Of a stretch of DNA of 64,000 nt, positions 43,904 to 54,280 are shown in pieces; the stretch's first letter is position 1, and each line of letters opens with the position of its first letter. Location of the stretch: NCBI RefSeq assembly GCF_036543075.1, contig NZ_JAZHPF010000004.1, positions 1-64,000 of the forward strand, given 5' to 3'. The position numbers were made by a program, and so were the translations under genes. The stretch comes from Deinococcus sp. YIM 134068 (GTDB lineage Bacteria > Deinococcota > Deinococci > Deinococcales > Deinococcaceae). The notes under the pieces were generated by a model that worked only from the letters and a program-made list of their open reading frames with translations, was not told the origin of the DNA and made no database searches.

Positions 43904-44371
43904 TTAAACATTCAACGTCAGGGCTTCCACCCGAACGCCGCCTTCCCCGTCCAGATATAGCCACGCGCACGCGACGGGCAGTGAGAAGCGCCGGGGGCCG
44001 ACCGAGCCGGGGTTGAGGTAGGTCACGCCGCCGCGCTCCTCCAGCTTTGGCTTGTGCGTGTGCCCGCTGATCACGACATGAATACCTGCTGACTCAGGGG
44101 AGAGGTCGAGGTCGTCCAAGTTGTGCAGGAGGTAGACGCCCATTCCGCCGAACTCCACGAGCAGCGTCTCGGGCAGGCTGGAGAGGGGCGGCGTACGGTC
44201 CACGTTCCCCCGAATGGCGTGGACGGGGCCGGACGACTCCGCCCGCAACCCGTCCAGAACCTCCGGCCTCCCCACGTCGCCCGCGTGGAGCACGGCGTCC
44301 GCCTCACGAACGAGGGCCAGGACCTCCGGGCGAAGGAGGCCGTGAGTGTCGGAGAGGACGAGGAGCCGCAT
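43904..44371 (-). CDS. YfcE/MJ0936-like metallophosphoesterase
   Basis: 155 residues. LLVLSDTHGLLRPEVLAL, VLHAGDVG, IRGNVDRT, VVISGHTHKPKL and LNPGSVGPRRF are the five metal-binding blocks of the YfcE-type phosphodiesterase family, here at normal length. Such enzymes cut phosphodiester bonds of unknown natural substrates. Leaderless start, TAGACT six bases upstream. Confidence 0.9.
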   Translation of the reverse strand: MRLLVLSDTHGLLRPEVLALVREADAVLHAGDVGRPEVLDGLRAESSGPVHAIRGNVDRTPPLSSLPETLLVEFGGMGVYLLHNLDDLDLSPESAGIHVVISGHTHKPKLEERGGVTYLNPGSVGPRRFSLPVACAWLYLDGEGGVRVEALTLNV

Positions 44372-44377
44372 GGGCCG

Positions 44378-44383
44378 AGTCTA
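44378..44383 (-). promoter_or_regulatory. -10 box of the YfcE-like gene
   Basis: TAGACT on the minus strand, six bases before the ATG at 44371. Confidence 0.55.
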
Positions 44384-44389
44384 CCCTTC

Positions 44390-44412
44390 CCGCTGGCGGC
44401 TGGAAGCTGGCC
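44390..44412. repeat. Heptad-type dispersed repeat (shared 23-mer)
   Basis: Identical to 39591-39613. It lies between the phosphoesterase promoter and the terminator of the next minus-strand gene. Confidence 0.7.
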
Positions 44413-44430
44413 CCTGGCCGCCCCAAACAA

Positions 44431-44462
44431 TAAAAAACGCGCCCCCAACGAGGAGGACGCGT
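44431..44462 (-). terminator. Terminator of the Thr/Pro-rich protein gene
   Basis: On the minus strand ACGCGTCCTC and GGGGGCGCGT (44437-44462) form a 10-bp stem with a 6-base loop, followed by TTTTTATT. It lies 15 bases after the stop at 44478. Confidence 0.8.
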
Positions 44463-44477
44463 TGCGACTCGCGGCGT

Positions 44478-45104
<627 letters not shown>

Positions 45105-45110
45105 CTTAGG

Positions 45111-45116
45111 ACGCTA
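45111..45116 (-). promoter_or_regulatory. -10 box of the Thr/Pro-rich protein gene
   Basis: TAGCGT on the minus strand, six bases before the ATG at 45104. Confidence 0.55.
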
Positions 45117-45179
45117 CCCTTGCGGGCGTCTATCGACCTCGCCACCCCGTAAAGGGACTGTAAAGGAGCTCACCTTCAC

Positions 45180-46874
45180 ATGAGGAAAATCCTCTCGCTG
45201 TCTTTGGCCCTCTGTCTCCTCGCCCCCGCCGCCCTCGCCCAACCGGTTACGCCGTCCGCCCCCTCACCCGCCCAGGTCGCGCCGAGGGTGACGCCGCTGG
45301 GCGACCTCAAGGTGGTGTCCAGCATCGCCGTCACCGATGGGGGAGACCTCATCTTCGTCGGCTCGGATGCCCGCGTTCACCGCACCGACGCGCGGGGCGT
45401 GGAGAGGTGGAGCTACGCCGTGGGCGACCTGGGGCGCGCGCATCCCGTGATCACGCCGCAGGGCACGGTGATTGCCGCGTCCTACGACGACCACATCTAC
45501 GCGCTCGACGCGGCGGGCCAACTGTTGTGGCGGACGAGGCTCGATGGGGACATCTACGCCAGCCCGGCCCTGCGCCCCGACGGCAGCGTGATCGTCGCCA
45601 CGGCGGGCGGGACAGTGTACGCGCTCTCCGGGGCGGGGCAAATCCTCTGGAGCTTCAAGGTCGGCTCGCCCGTGTTCAGCAGCCCGCTCGTGGCGGCGGA
45701 CGGCACGATCTACTTCGGTGGGCAGAACAACCAGCTCCACGCCCTGACGCCGAACGGGACGCTCAAGTGGGCCTTCCGCGCCGGGTCGCTCGTCTTCAGC
45801 TCCCCGGCGCTCGACCGTGCGGGCAACATCTACTTCGGCTCCAGCGACCGCCGCCTGTACTCGGTGGACCCCGGCGGCAAGCTGCGCTGGACGCGGGCGA
45901 CCGGCCTCTTCGTGAACGCCAGTCCCATCGTGACGAGCGGTGATCTGGTCGTCGTCGGCAGTTACGACGGCAACGTGTACGCGGTGGACACGGCGGGCAG
46001 GGACGCGTGGGTGTACACCGCCGGATCACCCGTCGTCGCCCCCGCCGCCGAGCTGAGCGACGGAACGGTCGTGGTGGGGGACCTCAAGGGCACCGTCCAC
46101 GCCGTCGGGAAGACGGGGGGACTACTGTGGCGCATCGAGTCGGGCCGCAAGATCGACACGCCTGTGGCGGTGAGCGATGCGGGTACCCTCTACTTCTCCG
46201 GGGAGGGCGGGGCGCTGAATGCCGTGGAGCGGCAGCGGCCCCTGGCGGACGGCCCGTGGACGAGCTTTCGCGGTGTGCCCGCCGGATGGGGCCGGGTGTT
46301 GACGGCGACCGAGGCGGCCACCCGCACCGCCGCGAAGCGGGCCGCCGCGACCGCCGTTCTTGCGACCGTGCCTACACCGAACGTGCCCGCGCCGAACACG
46401 CCCCGTCCGGCCCAGCCCGTTCCCACGCAACCGACCCCCACCCAGCCCGCCCCCGTCACGCCCCCACCAACTCCGGTCCTCACGCCCGAGCAGTACGCGC
46501 AGGCCGCCGGGCAGAGCGCGCGGACACTGGACGGTCAGGTGTACCTGCCGCTGCGGGAGCTGACGGGGGCGCTGGGCACGCCCATCCGCCTGCTGACTCC
46601 GCGCACGGCGACGCTGGCGCTCCCCGACGGCACGGGCACGCAGGCCGCGCAACCGGGCGTGCCCGTGCCCGTCCGCTACGTGGACCGCGCCGCCTTCGTG
46701 CCGCTGGCCGCCCTCGCGGACTTGCCCGGCGTCACGCTCGCCGCCCGCCGCGCCCCCGTCGGTGTGACCGTCACCCTCGCGGGCCGCACCGTCACCCTGC
46801 CGCTGAATGTGCCCACCCTGACGCCCCTCTTCGGCCAGCCGGAATACCCGGCCCTCATCCGGCGCGGGGGGTAA
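45180..46874 (+). CDS. Secreted PQQ-like beta-propeller protein with C-terminal stalk domain
   Basis: 564 residues. Signal peptide MRKILSLSLALCLLAPAALA. Residues about 40-360 form PQQ-type propeller blades (YDDHIYALDAAGQLLWRTRL, GGTVYALSGAGQILWSFKVG, YFGSSDRRLYSVDPGGKLRW). A Pro/Thr linker (about 400-430) leads to a copper-amine-oxidase-like N-terminal domain (GQVYLPLRELTGALGTPIRL). It has no catalytic residues of quinoproteins; a binding or envelope scaffold role is likely. AAAGGAG 11 bases upstream marks the start. The next gene begins ten bases after its stop. Confidence 0.88.
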   Translation: MRKILSLSLALCLLAPAALAQPVTPSAPSPAQVAPRVTPLGDLKVVSSIAVTDGGDLIFVGSDARVHRTDARGVERWSYAVGDLGRAHPVITPQGTVIAASYDDHIYALDAAGQLLWRTRLDGDIYASPALRPDGSVIVATAGGTVYALSGAGQILWSFKVGSPVFSSPLVAADGTIYFGGQNNQLHALTPNGTLKWAFRAGSLVFSSPALDRAGNIYFGSSDRRLYSVDPGGKLRWTRATGLFVNASPIVTSGDLVVVGSYDGNVYAVDTAGRDAWVYTAGSPVVAPAAELSDGTVVVGDLKGTVHAVGKTGGLLWRIESGRKIDTPVAVSDAGTLYFSGEGGALNAVERQRPLADGPWTSFRGVPAGWGRVLTATEAATRTAAKRAAATAVLATVPTPNVPAPNTPRPAQPVPTQPTPTQPAPVTPPPTPVLTPEQYAQAAGQSARTLDGQVYLPLRELTGALGTPIRLLTPRTATLALPDGTGTQAAQPGVPVPVRYVDRAAFVPLAALADLPGVTLAARRAPVGVTVTLAGRTVTLPLNVPTLTPLFGQPEYPALIRRGG

Positions 46875-46883
46875 GGGGCGGGC

Positions 46884-47909
46884 GTGGCCGCCGAACCCAC
46901 CTTGAGCCGGACGGCGCTTCTCGGCGTGGTCCGGTCCACCTACGGGCTGGACGTGAACGACCTGACCTTCCTCCCCGGTGGGACGGCCCCCGCCTACCGC
47001 GCCGAGGGACCGGGCGGGAGCTTCTTCCTCAAGGTCTTGCCGAACACCCCCTCCGGCCTGCTGGCGGCGGGGCGCGTCGCGGCGGAAGTGCCCCTGCTCC
47101 ACGCCCTGCGCCGAAGCGGAGTGCTGACCCGCGTGCCCCGTCCCGTCCCCACCCTGAGCGGTGCCGATCTCGCCGAGGTGGAAGGCCAACTGCTCGTCGT
47201 CCACGGGTGGAGCGAGGGGGAGAACCTGTCGGCGGACTGGCGGGGGGCACTGGACGCCCTCGCGCCCCTGCTGGGACGGTTGCACGCGGGAACACGGCAA
47301 GTCACCTCGGTTGTGGCGGGGTTGCCCGTCCCCCCGGAGGACTTCGACCTGCCCTTCGAGCGTTCGTTGACGGAAGACCTGCGACTTCTGCGAGACGGTC
47401 GGTACGACGCCCGCCCCGGCGTTCAGGCGCTCCGTGACCTCCTGCTCCCTCTTGAGGCCGACCTCGAGCGGCTTCTGGCACGGGCACGGTTCTTCCAACA
47501 GGCCGTCCGTTCCCAGTCCCGCGAGTTCGTCCTGTGTCACACGGACGCGCACGGCGGCAACGTCATGCGGGACGCAGCGGGGGAACTGTGGATTATCGAC
47601 TGGGAGACGGCCCGGCTCGCTCCGCCCGAGCATGACCTGTGGATGCTCCACGCCCGGCTGCCGGAAGTTCTGCCCGCCTATGAGGCCGCCGCCGGACGGA
47701 AGATTCGGCTCGCCCCGAACGTATTGGGTTTCTACTTCCTCCGCCGCGTGCTCGAAGACCTCGCCTATGACGTGGCCCTCATCCTCCACGAGAACACCCG
47801 GCCCGAGCAGGACGCGGCCAACCTCGGCGTGCTGGAGCGGCACATCCTGCCCAGCCTTGCCCGCACCGAGGAGGAGTTGGCGTGGCTGGAAGCGGCCCTT
47901 CGCTCCTGA
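46884..47909 (+). CDS. Phosphotransferase family protein (APH-like)
   Basis: 341 residues from a GTG just after the propeller gene, with AAGGGG overlapping the previous stop. Catalytic loop VLCHTDAHGGNVM and metal motif LWIIDWETARLAPPEHDLWM are complete. The N-lobe Lys is in SFFLKVLPN. This small-molecule kinase-like fold is distinct from the protein at 27010. The substrate is unknown. Co-transcription with a secreted propeller protein is unusual and gives no clear clue. Confidence 0.85.
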   Translation: MAAEPTLSRTALLGVVRSTYGLDVNDLTFLPGGTAPAYRAEGPGGSFFLKVLPNTPSGLLAAGRVAAEVPLLHALRRSGVLTRVPRPVPTLSGADLAEVEGQLLVVHGWSEGENLSADWRGALDALAPLLGRLHAGTRQVTSVVAGLPVPPEDFDLPFERSLTEDLRLLRDGRYDARPGVQALRDLLLPLEADLERLLARARFFQQAVRSQSREFVLCHTDAHGGNVMRDAAGELWIIDWETARLAPPEHDLWMLHARLPEVLPAYEAAAGRKIRLAPNVLGFYFLRRVLEDLAYDVALILHENTRPEQDAANLGVLERHILPSLARTEEELAWLEAALRS

Positions 47910-48055
47910 GCTGAACGACGGGAGACCCACCGTGGTGGGGGGCTTCCGTCCTGCTGGTCCGCTCTCCCTCACCCCGGCCTGAAGCCGAAGTTCGCTGCGG
48001 CTGGGGTCGTCGCTCTGGCTCGAACCATATGGATGAGAGCGGTTGACGAAAGAAG

Positions 48056-48128
48056 AGGTGTCACCCTGAGGGCCGCGAAGGGCCTCCTATCACGAGGTGG
48101 AGGATGCTTCGCGGCCCTCAACATGACC
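48056..48128. repeat. Dispersed hairpin repeat
   Basis: GAGGGCCGCGAAG (48068-48080) and CTTCGCGGCCCTC (48107-48119) are perfect 13-bp inverted copies; partial symmetry extends into the flanking TCACCCTGA and CAACATGA. The form CACCCTGA-GCGAAG is a common GC-rich intergenic repeat. The rest of 47910-48232 holds no gene. Confidence 0.65.
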
Positions 48129-48169
48129 ATTCCTCTGCCAATGCCAAATGCTGTAGACGGAACAGCAAA

Positions 48170-48222
48170 AGGCCGGAGGGCAGATTCTGGTCTCAGTCTC
48201 ATGCCAGGACTTGCCCTCCGCC
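48170..48222 (-). terminator. Terminator-like hairpin after the lipoprotein gene
   Basis: GGAGGGCA (48175 region) and TGCCCTCC (about 48212-48219) pair over a 30-base loop; on the minus strand the stem is followed by GGCCTTTTGC. Confidence 0.5.
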
Positions 48223-48232
48223 CTGTGAAGGC

Positions 48233-48718
48233 CTACTTCACCCGCGTCAGCGTGCAGCGGACATTGACGGCGAGGGCCTCCTTCGAGGGCACCACGGCGG
48301 AGGAAAGACGGTAACTATCTACCTTGCCATTCATGTAGATGCCCTGCAGGGCCTCGCCGGGTGCTACCCGCACCGGACGGGGGACGGCACAGGTCCGGGG
48401 TGCCGTCCCGCTCGCCTCCAGGTCAAACCGGATGATCGTCAGGAAGGCGGGCGTTCCGTCGTCGTTTTGCTCGACGATGAAGCGGTCGCTCACCATTCGC
48501 GCCTGAACGAGTCGGCTCTTCGTGTAATAGAAGTAGCCGTCCCTGCCCTCGTCGCGGAGGGTATCGACCAGCAGCTCACTTTCCCCCCGCTGACCCTCGA
48601 CGGTCATGGTCCACACCTGCCCTGAGCTGACGAGGCGCGGCGTGGAAGCGGAGGAGCTGGAGCTGACGGACGGGGCGCAGGCGGCGAGGAGAACTGGAAG
48701 AAGGAAGAGAAGTCGCAC
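48233..48718 (-). CDS. Putative lipoprotein, unknown function
   Basis: 161 residues from a GTG at 48718, chosen to give the lipoprotein signal VRLLFLLPVLLAACAPS with lipobox LAAC; longer upstream reading is not signal-like. After a Ser-rich spacer comes a beta-rich domain (SGQVWTMTVEGQRGESELLV, YFYYTKSRLVQARMVSDRF). No family recognised. Two cysteines in the mature part (RTCAVPRP and VRCTLTRV) could form a disulfide. It lies just downstream of the VWA operon on the same strand. Confidence 0.7.
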   Translation of the reverse strand: MRLLFLLPVLLAACAPSVSSSSSASTPRLVSSGQVWTMTVEGQRGESELLVDTLRDEGRDGYFYYTKSRLVQARMVSDRFIVEQNDDGTPAFLTIIRFDLEASGTAPRTCAVPRPVRVAPGEALQGIYMNGKVDSYRLSSAVVPSKEALAVNVRCTLTRVK

Positions 48719-48813
48719 CCGGAGAGTCAAGCAGAACCGGGCCTGTGTCGGGGACGAACATGCGAACCCCCCCTGACGGGGGGAGTGGGCACCGCACGGG
48801 ACGAGAGACAAGC

Positions 48814-49770
48814 CTACAGGATGCGCCGACTCATCCGGTCCGAGGCGGCGAGGCTGCCCAGCAGGGCCAGTCCGGCGAGGGCGGCGACGAAGCCCGACAC
48901 CTCGCGCGGCTGGACGGTCCAGCCCAGCGAGCGGCCCAACTCGCGGTAGATCGTGTTGAGCTGACCCGACGACCGGGCCTCGAAGTAGCGCCCGCCCGTG
49001 GAGGAGGCGATCTGCTTCAAGGTCTCGGCATCGAAGCCTCCCCAGAAGCCGCCCCAGCCCGCGCCGCCCGGATCACCGTTCTCGGTGCCCAGGCCGACGG
49101 TGTAGACCTTGACCCCGAACTTCTTCGCCTGCGCCGCCGCCTCCAGCGGGTCCGAGCCGCTGTTGTTGCGCCCGTCGGAGAGCAGGACGATGGCCGCCGC
49201 CGGGAGGTTCTTCGTCTCGGTCGCGTTCGGTCCGCGCTCCGGCAGGGCGTTCAGCCCCTCCAGCAGCCCCTCCCCGATGGCGGTGCGGCGAGCCATGCCC
49301 AGCCCGTCGATAGCCGCGAAGACCTCCTCGTGGCGGGTGGTGGGCGGCGCGTTCAGGACCGCGTACCCGGCGAAGGACGCCAGCCCCACCCGCGCCCCCT
49401 GCGGCAGCGACCGCACGAAATTGCGCGCCGCCTCCTGCGCGGCCACGAAGCGGCTCGGCTTGATGTCCTGCGCCTCCATCGAGCGCGATACGTCGATGAC
49501 GAGCATGATCGTCGTCCGGTTGTCGGGCAGCGGCAGCGGGGCCGTGGGCCGGGCCAGCGCCACGAGCGCCAGCGACAGCGCCCCCAGGTACAGCAGCGCC
49601 GGGAGGTGCCGCCGCAGCGGGCGGGGCCGCGCGCTCGCCTGCGCCAGCAACCGCAGGTCGGGGTGCAGCACGGCGGCCTCGGCGGGGCGGGGCAGCCCGC
49701 GCAGGTACAGCCACACGAACACGGGCAGCAGCGCCAGCGCAGCCAGCGCCCAGGGCCAGGTGAAGCTCAT
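48814..49770 (-). CDS. VWA-domain membrane protein, BatB-like
   Basis: 318 residues. Two N-terminal membrane helices (WALAALALLPVFVWLYLRG; LLYLGALSLALVALARP), a von Willebrand A domain with MIDAS residues DVSRSM and later Thr/Asp (VLLSDGRNNSG), and a C-terminal helix (VAALAGLALLGSLAAS). GGAGG seven bases upstream. It is the last gene of the MoxR-DUF58-VWA-VWA operon, after a 240-base gap with heptad repeats. In Bacteroides-type Bat systems the pair sits in the membrane with MoxR. Confidence 0.88.
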   Translation of the reverse strand: MSFTWPWALAALALLPVFVWLYLRGLPRPAEAAVLHPDLRLLAQASARPRPLRRHLPALLYLGALSLALVALARPTAPLPLPDNRTTIMLVIDVSRSMEAQDIKPSRFVAAQEAARNFVRSLPQGARVGLASFAGYAVLNAPPTTRHEEVFAAIDGLGMARRTAIGEGLLEGLNALPERGPNATETKNLPAAAIVLLSDGRNNSGSDPLEAAAQAKKFGVKVYTVGLGTENGDPGGAGWGGFWGGFDAETLKQIASSTGGRYFEARSSGQLNTIYRELGRSLGWTVQPREVSGFVAALAGLALLGSLAASDRMSRRIL

Positions 49771-49800
49771 GGATTTACCTCCGGTCCTCGGGTGGGGGGG

Positions 49801-49843
49801 AGTCGCCGGTCGAGGGGTCGCCAGCCGCCAGCGGCCAGTCGCC
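49801..49843. repeat. Heptad repeat array between the two VWA genes, part 1
   Basis: AGTCGCC, GGTCGCC, AGCCGCC, AGCGGCC and AGTCGCC units (49801-49807, 49816-49843). Together with the opposite-strand array at 49976 it brackets about 130 bases inside the operon. Confidence 0.8.
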
Positions 49844-49975
49844 AGGAAAAACTCGGAGAGCCTCCGCGTCTTACTAGCCTTTCCGTCAGCCTCTCAAGAG
49901 GGTGAGGCGTCCCGACGCGGCCATATGTAGAACTCAGTTGCCCCCCCGCTGAACGCCACTTCCCCTGTCCCCACT

Positions 49976-50003
49976 CTGGCGACTGGCGACTGGCGACTGG
50001 CGA
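49976..50003. repeat. Heptad tandem repeat, 4 x CTGGCGA
   Basis: Four exact tandem CTGGCGA units, the reverse complement of the AGTCGCC-type array at 49801. The two arrays could pair into a long hairpin between the VWA genes. Confidence 0.85.
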
Positions 50004-50011
50004 CTCTCCCC

Positions 50012-51016
50012 TCACGGCACCCTCCGCTGCCACGCCAGCGCCAGCCCGCCGCCCAGCACGAGCAGCAGCGCCGCGAGTCCGGCGAGCGGGCCGCCGAGAC
50101 CCAGTTCGCTCGGCTCCCAGCGAATCGCCGTGCCGAGGTCGCGGTACAGGCCGCGCAGCTTCTCGGGGTCGGGCGGGAACAGGAACTCCCCGTCGGTCAG
50201 TTGCGCGAGGCGGCTCATCTCGCGCGTGTCGAAGGGCACGAACACGAGCTGCCCCTCCACCCGGCTCACCGCGCCGCCCTCGGTGCCCAGGGCGACCGCG
50301 TACAGCTTGACCTTGTGGTCCGAGGCGAAGCGCGCGGCAATGAGGGGATTGGCCCCCCGGTTCGAGATGCCGTCCGAGAGGAGCAGGATCGCGCCCGGTG
50401 GGAGGGTCTGCGGGTCAATCGGGGTGGCGTTGGGTTGCGGGGGCAGTTCCAGCAATTCGCGCGGCGGCACCGCCTTCTCCCGGCCCGGCAGCGCCCGCAC
50501 GCCGCTGACCATCGCCCCCGCGAAGGAAGTTGCCTGCGCGGGCTTGACCCGGTTCAGGGCGTCGAGGACCGCCTGACGGTCGGTGGTGGGCCGCACGAGG
50601 ACCGAGGCGTTGTCGGAAAAGGTCAGGAAGCCGATGCGGGTGGAGGCCGGGGCGAGGTCGAGGAACTGCCGGGCGACCTCGCGGGCCGCCTCCAGCCGGG
50701 TGGGCTTCACGTCGTCGGCGAGCATGGAGCGCGAGGCGTCGAGCGCGATGATCACCGACGCCTTGTTGACGGGCAGGCTGGGCTTGGCGACGGGCTGCGC
50801 GGCCCCGAACAGCAGCAGCCCCAGCGCCCCGAGTTGCAGCCCGAGCGGCAGCCACGCCCGGCGCGGGTTGCCCGCCCGCAGCACCGAGCCGAGGAGGTGC
50901 GGATCGGCGTAGGTCTGCGCCCGTTTCTCGCGCCGCCGCCCCGACGCCACGAGTGCCCACACCGCCAGCGGCAGCAGCAGCAGCAGCCACAGCAGGGCCG
51001 GAAAGCCGAAGGTCAT
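50012..51016 (-). CDS. VWA-domain membrane protein, BatA-like
   Basis: 334 residues. Membrane helices LLWLLLLLPLAVWALVASG and LGLQLGALGLLLFGAAQPVA at the start, VWA domain with DASRSM and ILLLSDGISNRG, and a final helix (LAGLAALLLVLGGGLALAWQ). The ATG at 51016 overlaps the DUF58 stop as ATGA. BatA-type proteins work with MoxR and a DUF58 protein; in other bacteria such sets assist envelope assembly or aerotolerance. Confidence 0.88.
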   Translation of the reverse strand: MTFGFPALLWLLLLLPLAVWALVASGRRREKRAQTYADPHLLGSVLRAGNPRRAWLPLGLQLGALGLLLFGAAQPVAKPSLPVNKASVIIALDASRSMLADDVKPTRLEAAREVARQFLDLAPASTRIGFLTFSDNASVLVRPTTDRQAVLDALNRVKPAQATSFAGAMVSGVRALPGREKAVPPRELLELPPQPNATPIDPQTLPPGAILLLSDGISNRGANPLIAARFASDHKVKLYAVALGTEGGAVSRVEGQLVFVPFDTREMSRLAQLTDGEFLFPPDPEKLRGLYRDLGTAIRWEPSELGLGGPLAGLAALLLVLGGGLALAWQRRVP

Positions 51017-51967
51017 GTCCGCCTCCCCCGCCGCGCCGCCGCGAAGCGCAGCAGCGGCCCCACCGGGTCACGCTCGGTCCCGAGGTCGAGAAGGTCCACC
51101 CCCGCCGTCCGCAGCGTGCGCCGCAGCGCCTCGTCCCGCTCGCCCACCAGCCGGGCGTGGGCCGCGCGCACCCCCGGGTCGGAGGTGTCGAGCCACAGCT
51201 CCCCGCCCGTCTCCGGGTCGCGCAGCCGCAGGCCGCCCACGTCGGGCAGGGACCGTTCCGCCGGGTCCGACACCCGCACCGCCACCACGTCATGCCGCTG
51301 TGAGAGCCGACCGAGCGCCCCCGCCCAGCCCCCCGCGCCCGGCGTCGCCACCTCCAGGAAGTCCGACACCACGAACAGCAGGGAGCGCCGCCGCAGGGTG
51401 TTCTCCACCGCGTTCAGGGCCGAGGCGAGGTCCGCCGCCGGGGACGCGCCGGGCACCACCCCCCGCGAGAGCAGGGTCATCACCGCGAGGGCCTGCGCCC
51501 GCCCGCTGCGGGGCGGCACCATCCCCGAACTCGGCCCGAACGTCACCGCCCCGATCTTATCGCCGTGCCGGGTGATGACGAGCGACGCCACGCCCGCGAA
51601 CTCCCGCGCCAGGTCCCGCTTGAGCGCGCGGCGGGTGCCGAAGCTCATGGAGGCGGACGTGTCCACGATCAGCCACGCCGTCAGCTCGCGCTCCTCGCGG
51701 TACTGGCGGACGTGCAGCCGCCCGCTTCTGGCCGTCACATTCCAGTCGATGCGCCGCACCTCGTCGCCCGGCTGGTACTCGCGCACCTCCGCGAGGTCGA
51801 GGCTGGGACCGTAGAACAGCCCCCGGTAGTCCCCGAACAGGAAGCCGTCGAGCCGCCGCACCACCTTGAACTCCAGCCGACGCAGGAGATGGGCGGGCAC
51901 CTCCAGCGGGGGCCGGGCCGGGGCCGGAGCCGGGACGGGCGGCGGGGCCACCACCCGTTGACGACGC

Positions 51968-51981
<14 letters not shown>
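51013..51981 (-). CDS. DUF58-domain protein
   Basis: 322 residues. DGFLFGDYRGLFYGPSLDLA, REYQPGDEVRRIDWNVTARS and LHVRQYREERELTAWLIVDT are the standard DUF58 blocks, followed by a VWA-like half (DTSASMSFGT). The N-terminus is Pro/Ala-rich. DUF58 proteins are soluble partners of MoxR ATPases. The start overlaps the moxR 3' end by 14 bases. Confidence 0.9.
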
Positions 51982-53025
<1,044 letters not shown>

Positions 53026-53026
<1 letters not shown>

Positions 53027-53496
53027 CAGACCCTCATATCGGGAGCGGAGGTGGGCGGCAGGCCGGGCAGCGGCAGGGAGGGCGCGTCGAAGGGCTGGAT
53101 GGGGAAGAGTTCGTTGTCGCTGCCGGGTTGCCCGTCGCCGCGCTCACCGGGGCCGGGCTGCTGGCCGGGTTGCTGCCCCGGCCCCGGCTGCATGCGGTAC
53201 ATCTGCCCGTCCTTGAACATCAGCACGGTGCATTCACCCTGACCCGGCTGCTGTCCCTGTTGCTGGGGACCGGGTTGCTGCCCCTGCCCCTGGCCCGGCT
53301 CGTCACCGGGGCCGGGCACGAGCGGGAAGACCTCGCGCGGATCGTTCGGGTCGGTGGGCGTTTGACCTTGAACCTGCACCAGAGCCGCCCCGAGACCCGA
53401 ACGGGCCGTTTCGGTGGCGGAAGGGGCACTCAGACGGCCCGCCGCGAAACTCAGCCCGAGGGCACCCGCACCCAGGGCCAGCCATAGCGCCTTCAT
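53026..53496 (-). CDS. Exported Pro/Gly/Gln-rich protein
   Basis: 156 residues. One N-terminal hydrophobic segment (LWLALGAGALGLSFAAG) is a signal or anchor. The middle (about 65-125) consists of PGQ-type repeats (QGQQPGP, QQPGQ, PGPGQQPG). One cysteine lies in GECTVLMFKDGQMYRMQ. No family recognised. It is the first gene of the MoxR operon, directly coupled to moxR, so it may be a partner or client of that system. Confidence 0.65.
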
Positions 53497-53751
53497 CCTG
53501 CACCTGCCCGGACTGCACCTGCCACGAGGAGACGAGGGGGGAACAACTCCTGAACCCGGCCAGCTTGAGCGGTCACGTCGGCCTCCTGGGGAGTGGGAGG
53601 AAAGGGGCGTGGCCGCAGTCTAGGCCCTGATTCTGGGAAAAGATTGAAGTCCCCGCCCTTTTGCCCTCCCCGCGCCGGGCAACTCCGCCGCAAAGCAGGC
53701 CCGTGTTAGATTCGGGGCAACGGCGGCCTCCGCCCTCCCCCGAGGTATTCC

Positions 53752-53976
53752 ATGATCCTGACCCTGTTCATCATCCTCTTCGCCCTCGTGTGCGTGGGCC
53801 TCGTGTTCTTCGTTCTCCTCCAGGTGCCCAAGCAGGCGGGTCTCACCGCCAGCATGGCCTCCGGCGGCTCGCTGCTCGGCGGGCGCGGAGTGGAGGGCGG
53901 CCTCATCCGCGTCACCAGCGTGCTCGGCGGGCTGTTCATGCTCCTCGCCCTGCTCATCAGCTTCGTCTCGCGCTGA
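53752..53976 (+). CDS. secG: Preprotein translocase subunit SecG
   Basis: 74 residues. Two membrane helices (LFIILFALVCVGLVFFVLLQ, VTSVLGGLFMLLALLISFV) flank the conserved loop QVPKQAGLTASMASGGSLLG. SecG helps the SecA motor in the SecYEG channel. GAGG lies about eight bases upstream. A hairpin terminator follows, so it is a single-gene unit. Confidence 0.93.
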   Translation: MILTLFIILFALVCVGLVFFVLLQVPKQAGLTASMASGGSLLGGRGVEGGLIRVTSVLGGLFMLLALLISFVSR

Positions 53977-54000
53977 GTGCCGCCTCGCGCCCTCACGGGT

Positions 54001-54024
54001 CGCCGCTTCCCGACGGGGGCGGCG
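54001..54024 (+). terminator. secG terminator
   Basis: CGCCGCTTCCC-GAC-GGGGGCGGCG forms a strong stem 25 bases after the secG stop, followed by GCCTTGTCGTTT. Confidence 0.6.
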
Positions 54025-54143
54025 GCCTTGTCGTTTGTCCTTCCGTGGTCGAACAAGGTACATTGGGCCAACCCCGGCTCGCTCATCTAACACGCCTCTT
54101 TGAGCAGTTCGTGACAATTTTCCCGGCAACGTAGCGTCTTCTC

Positions 54144-54172
54144 TTGACCTCTTTGGAGTCGGTTCATATATT
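54144..54172 (+). promoter_or_regulatory. Peptide ABC operon promoter
   Basis: TTGACC (54144-54149), 17-base spacer, TATATT (54167-54172). The leader to the ATG at 54281 is about 100 bases; no clear riboswitch or operator palindrome was seen. Confidence 0.75.
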
Positions 54173-54280
54173 GGCAGCGCTGGAACCCCTTCAACCTTCT
54201 GCCCGAGTTGCATCCCGGCCCGTGCCGGGGATGGCGTCTCCCGTTTCCCCAGTCCATCTTCGAGCCTCAGGAGGCTTCCC

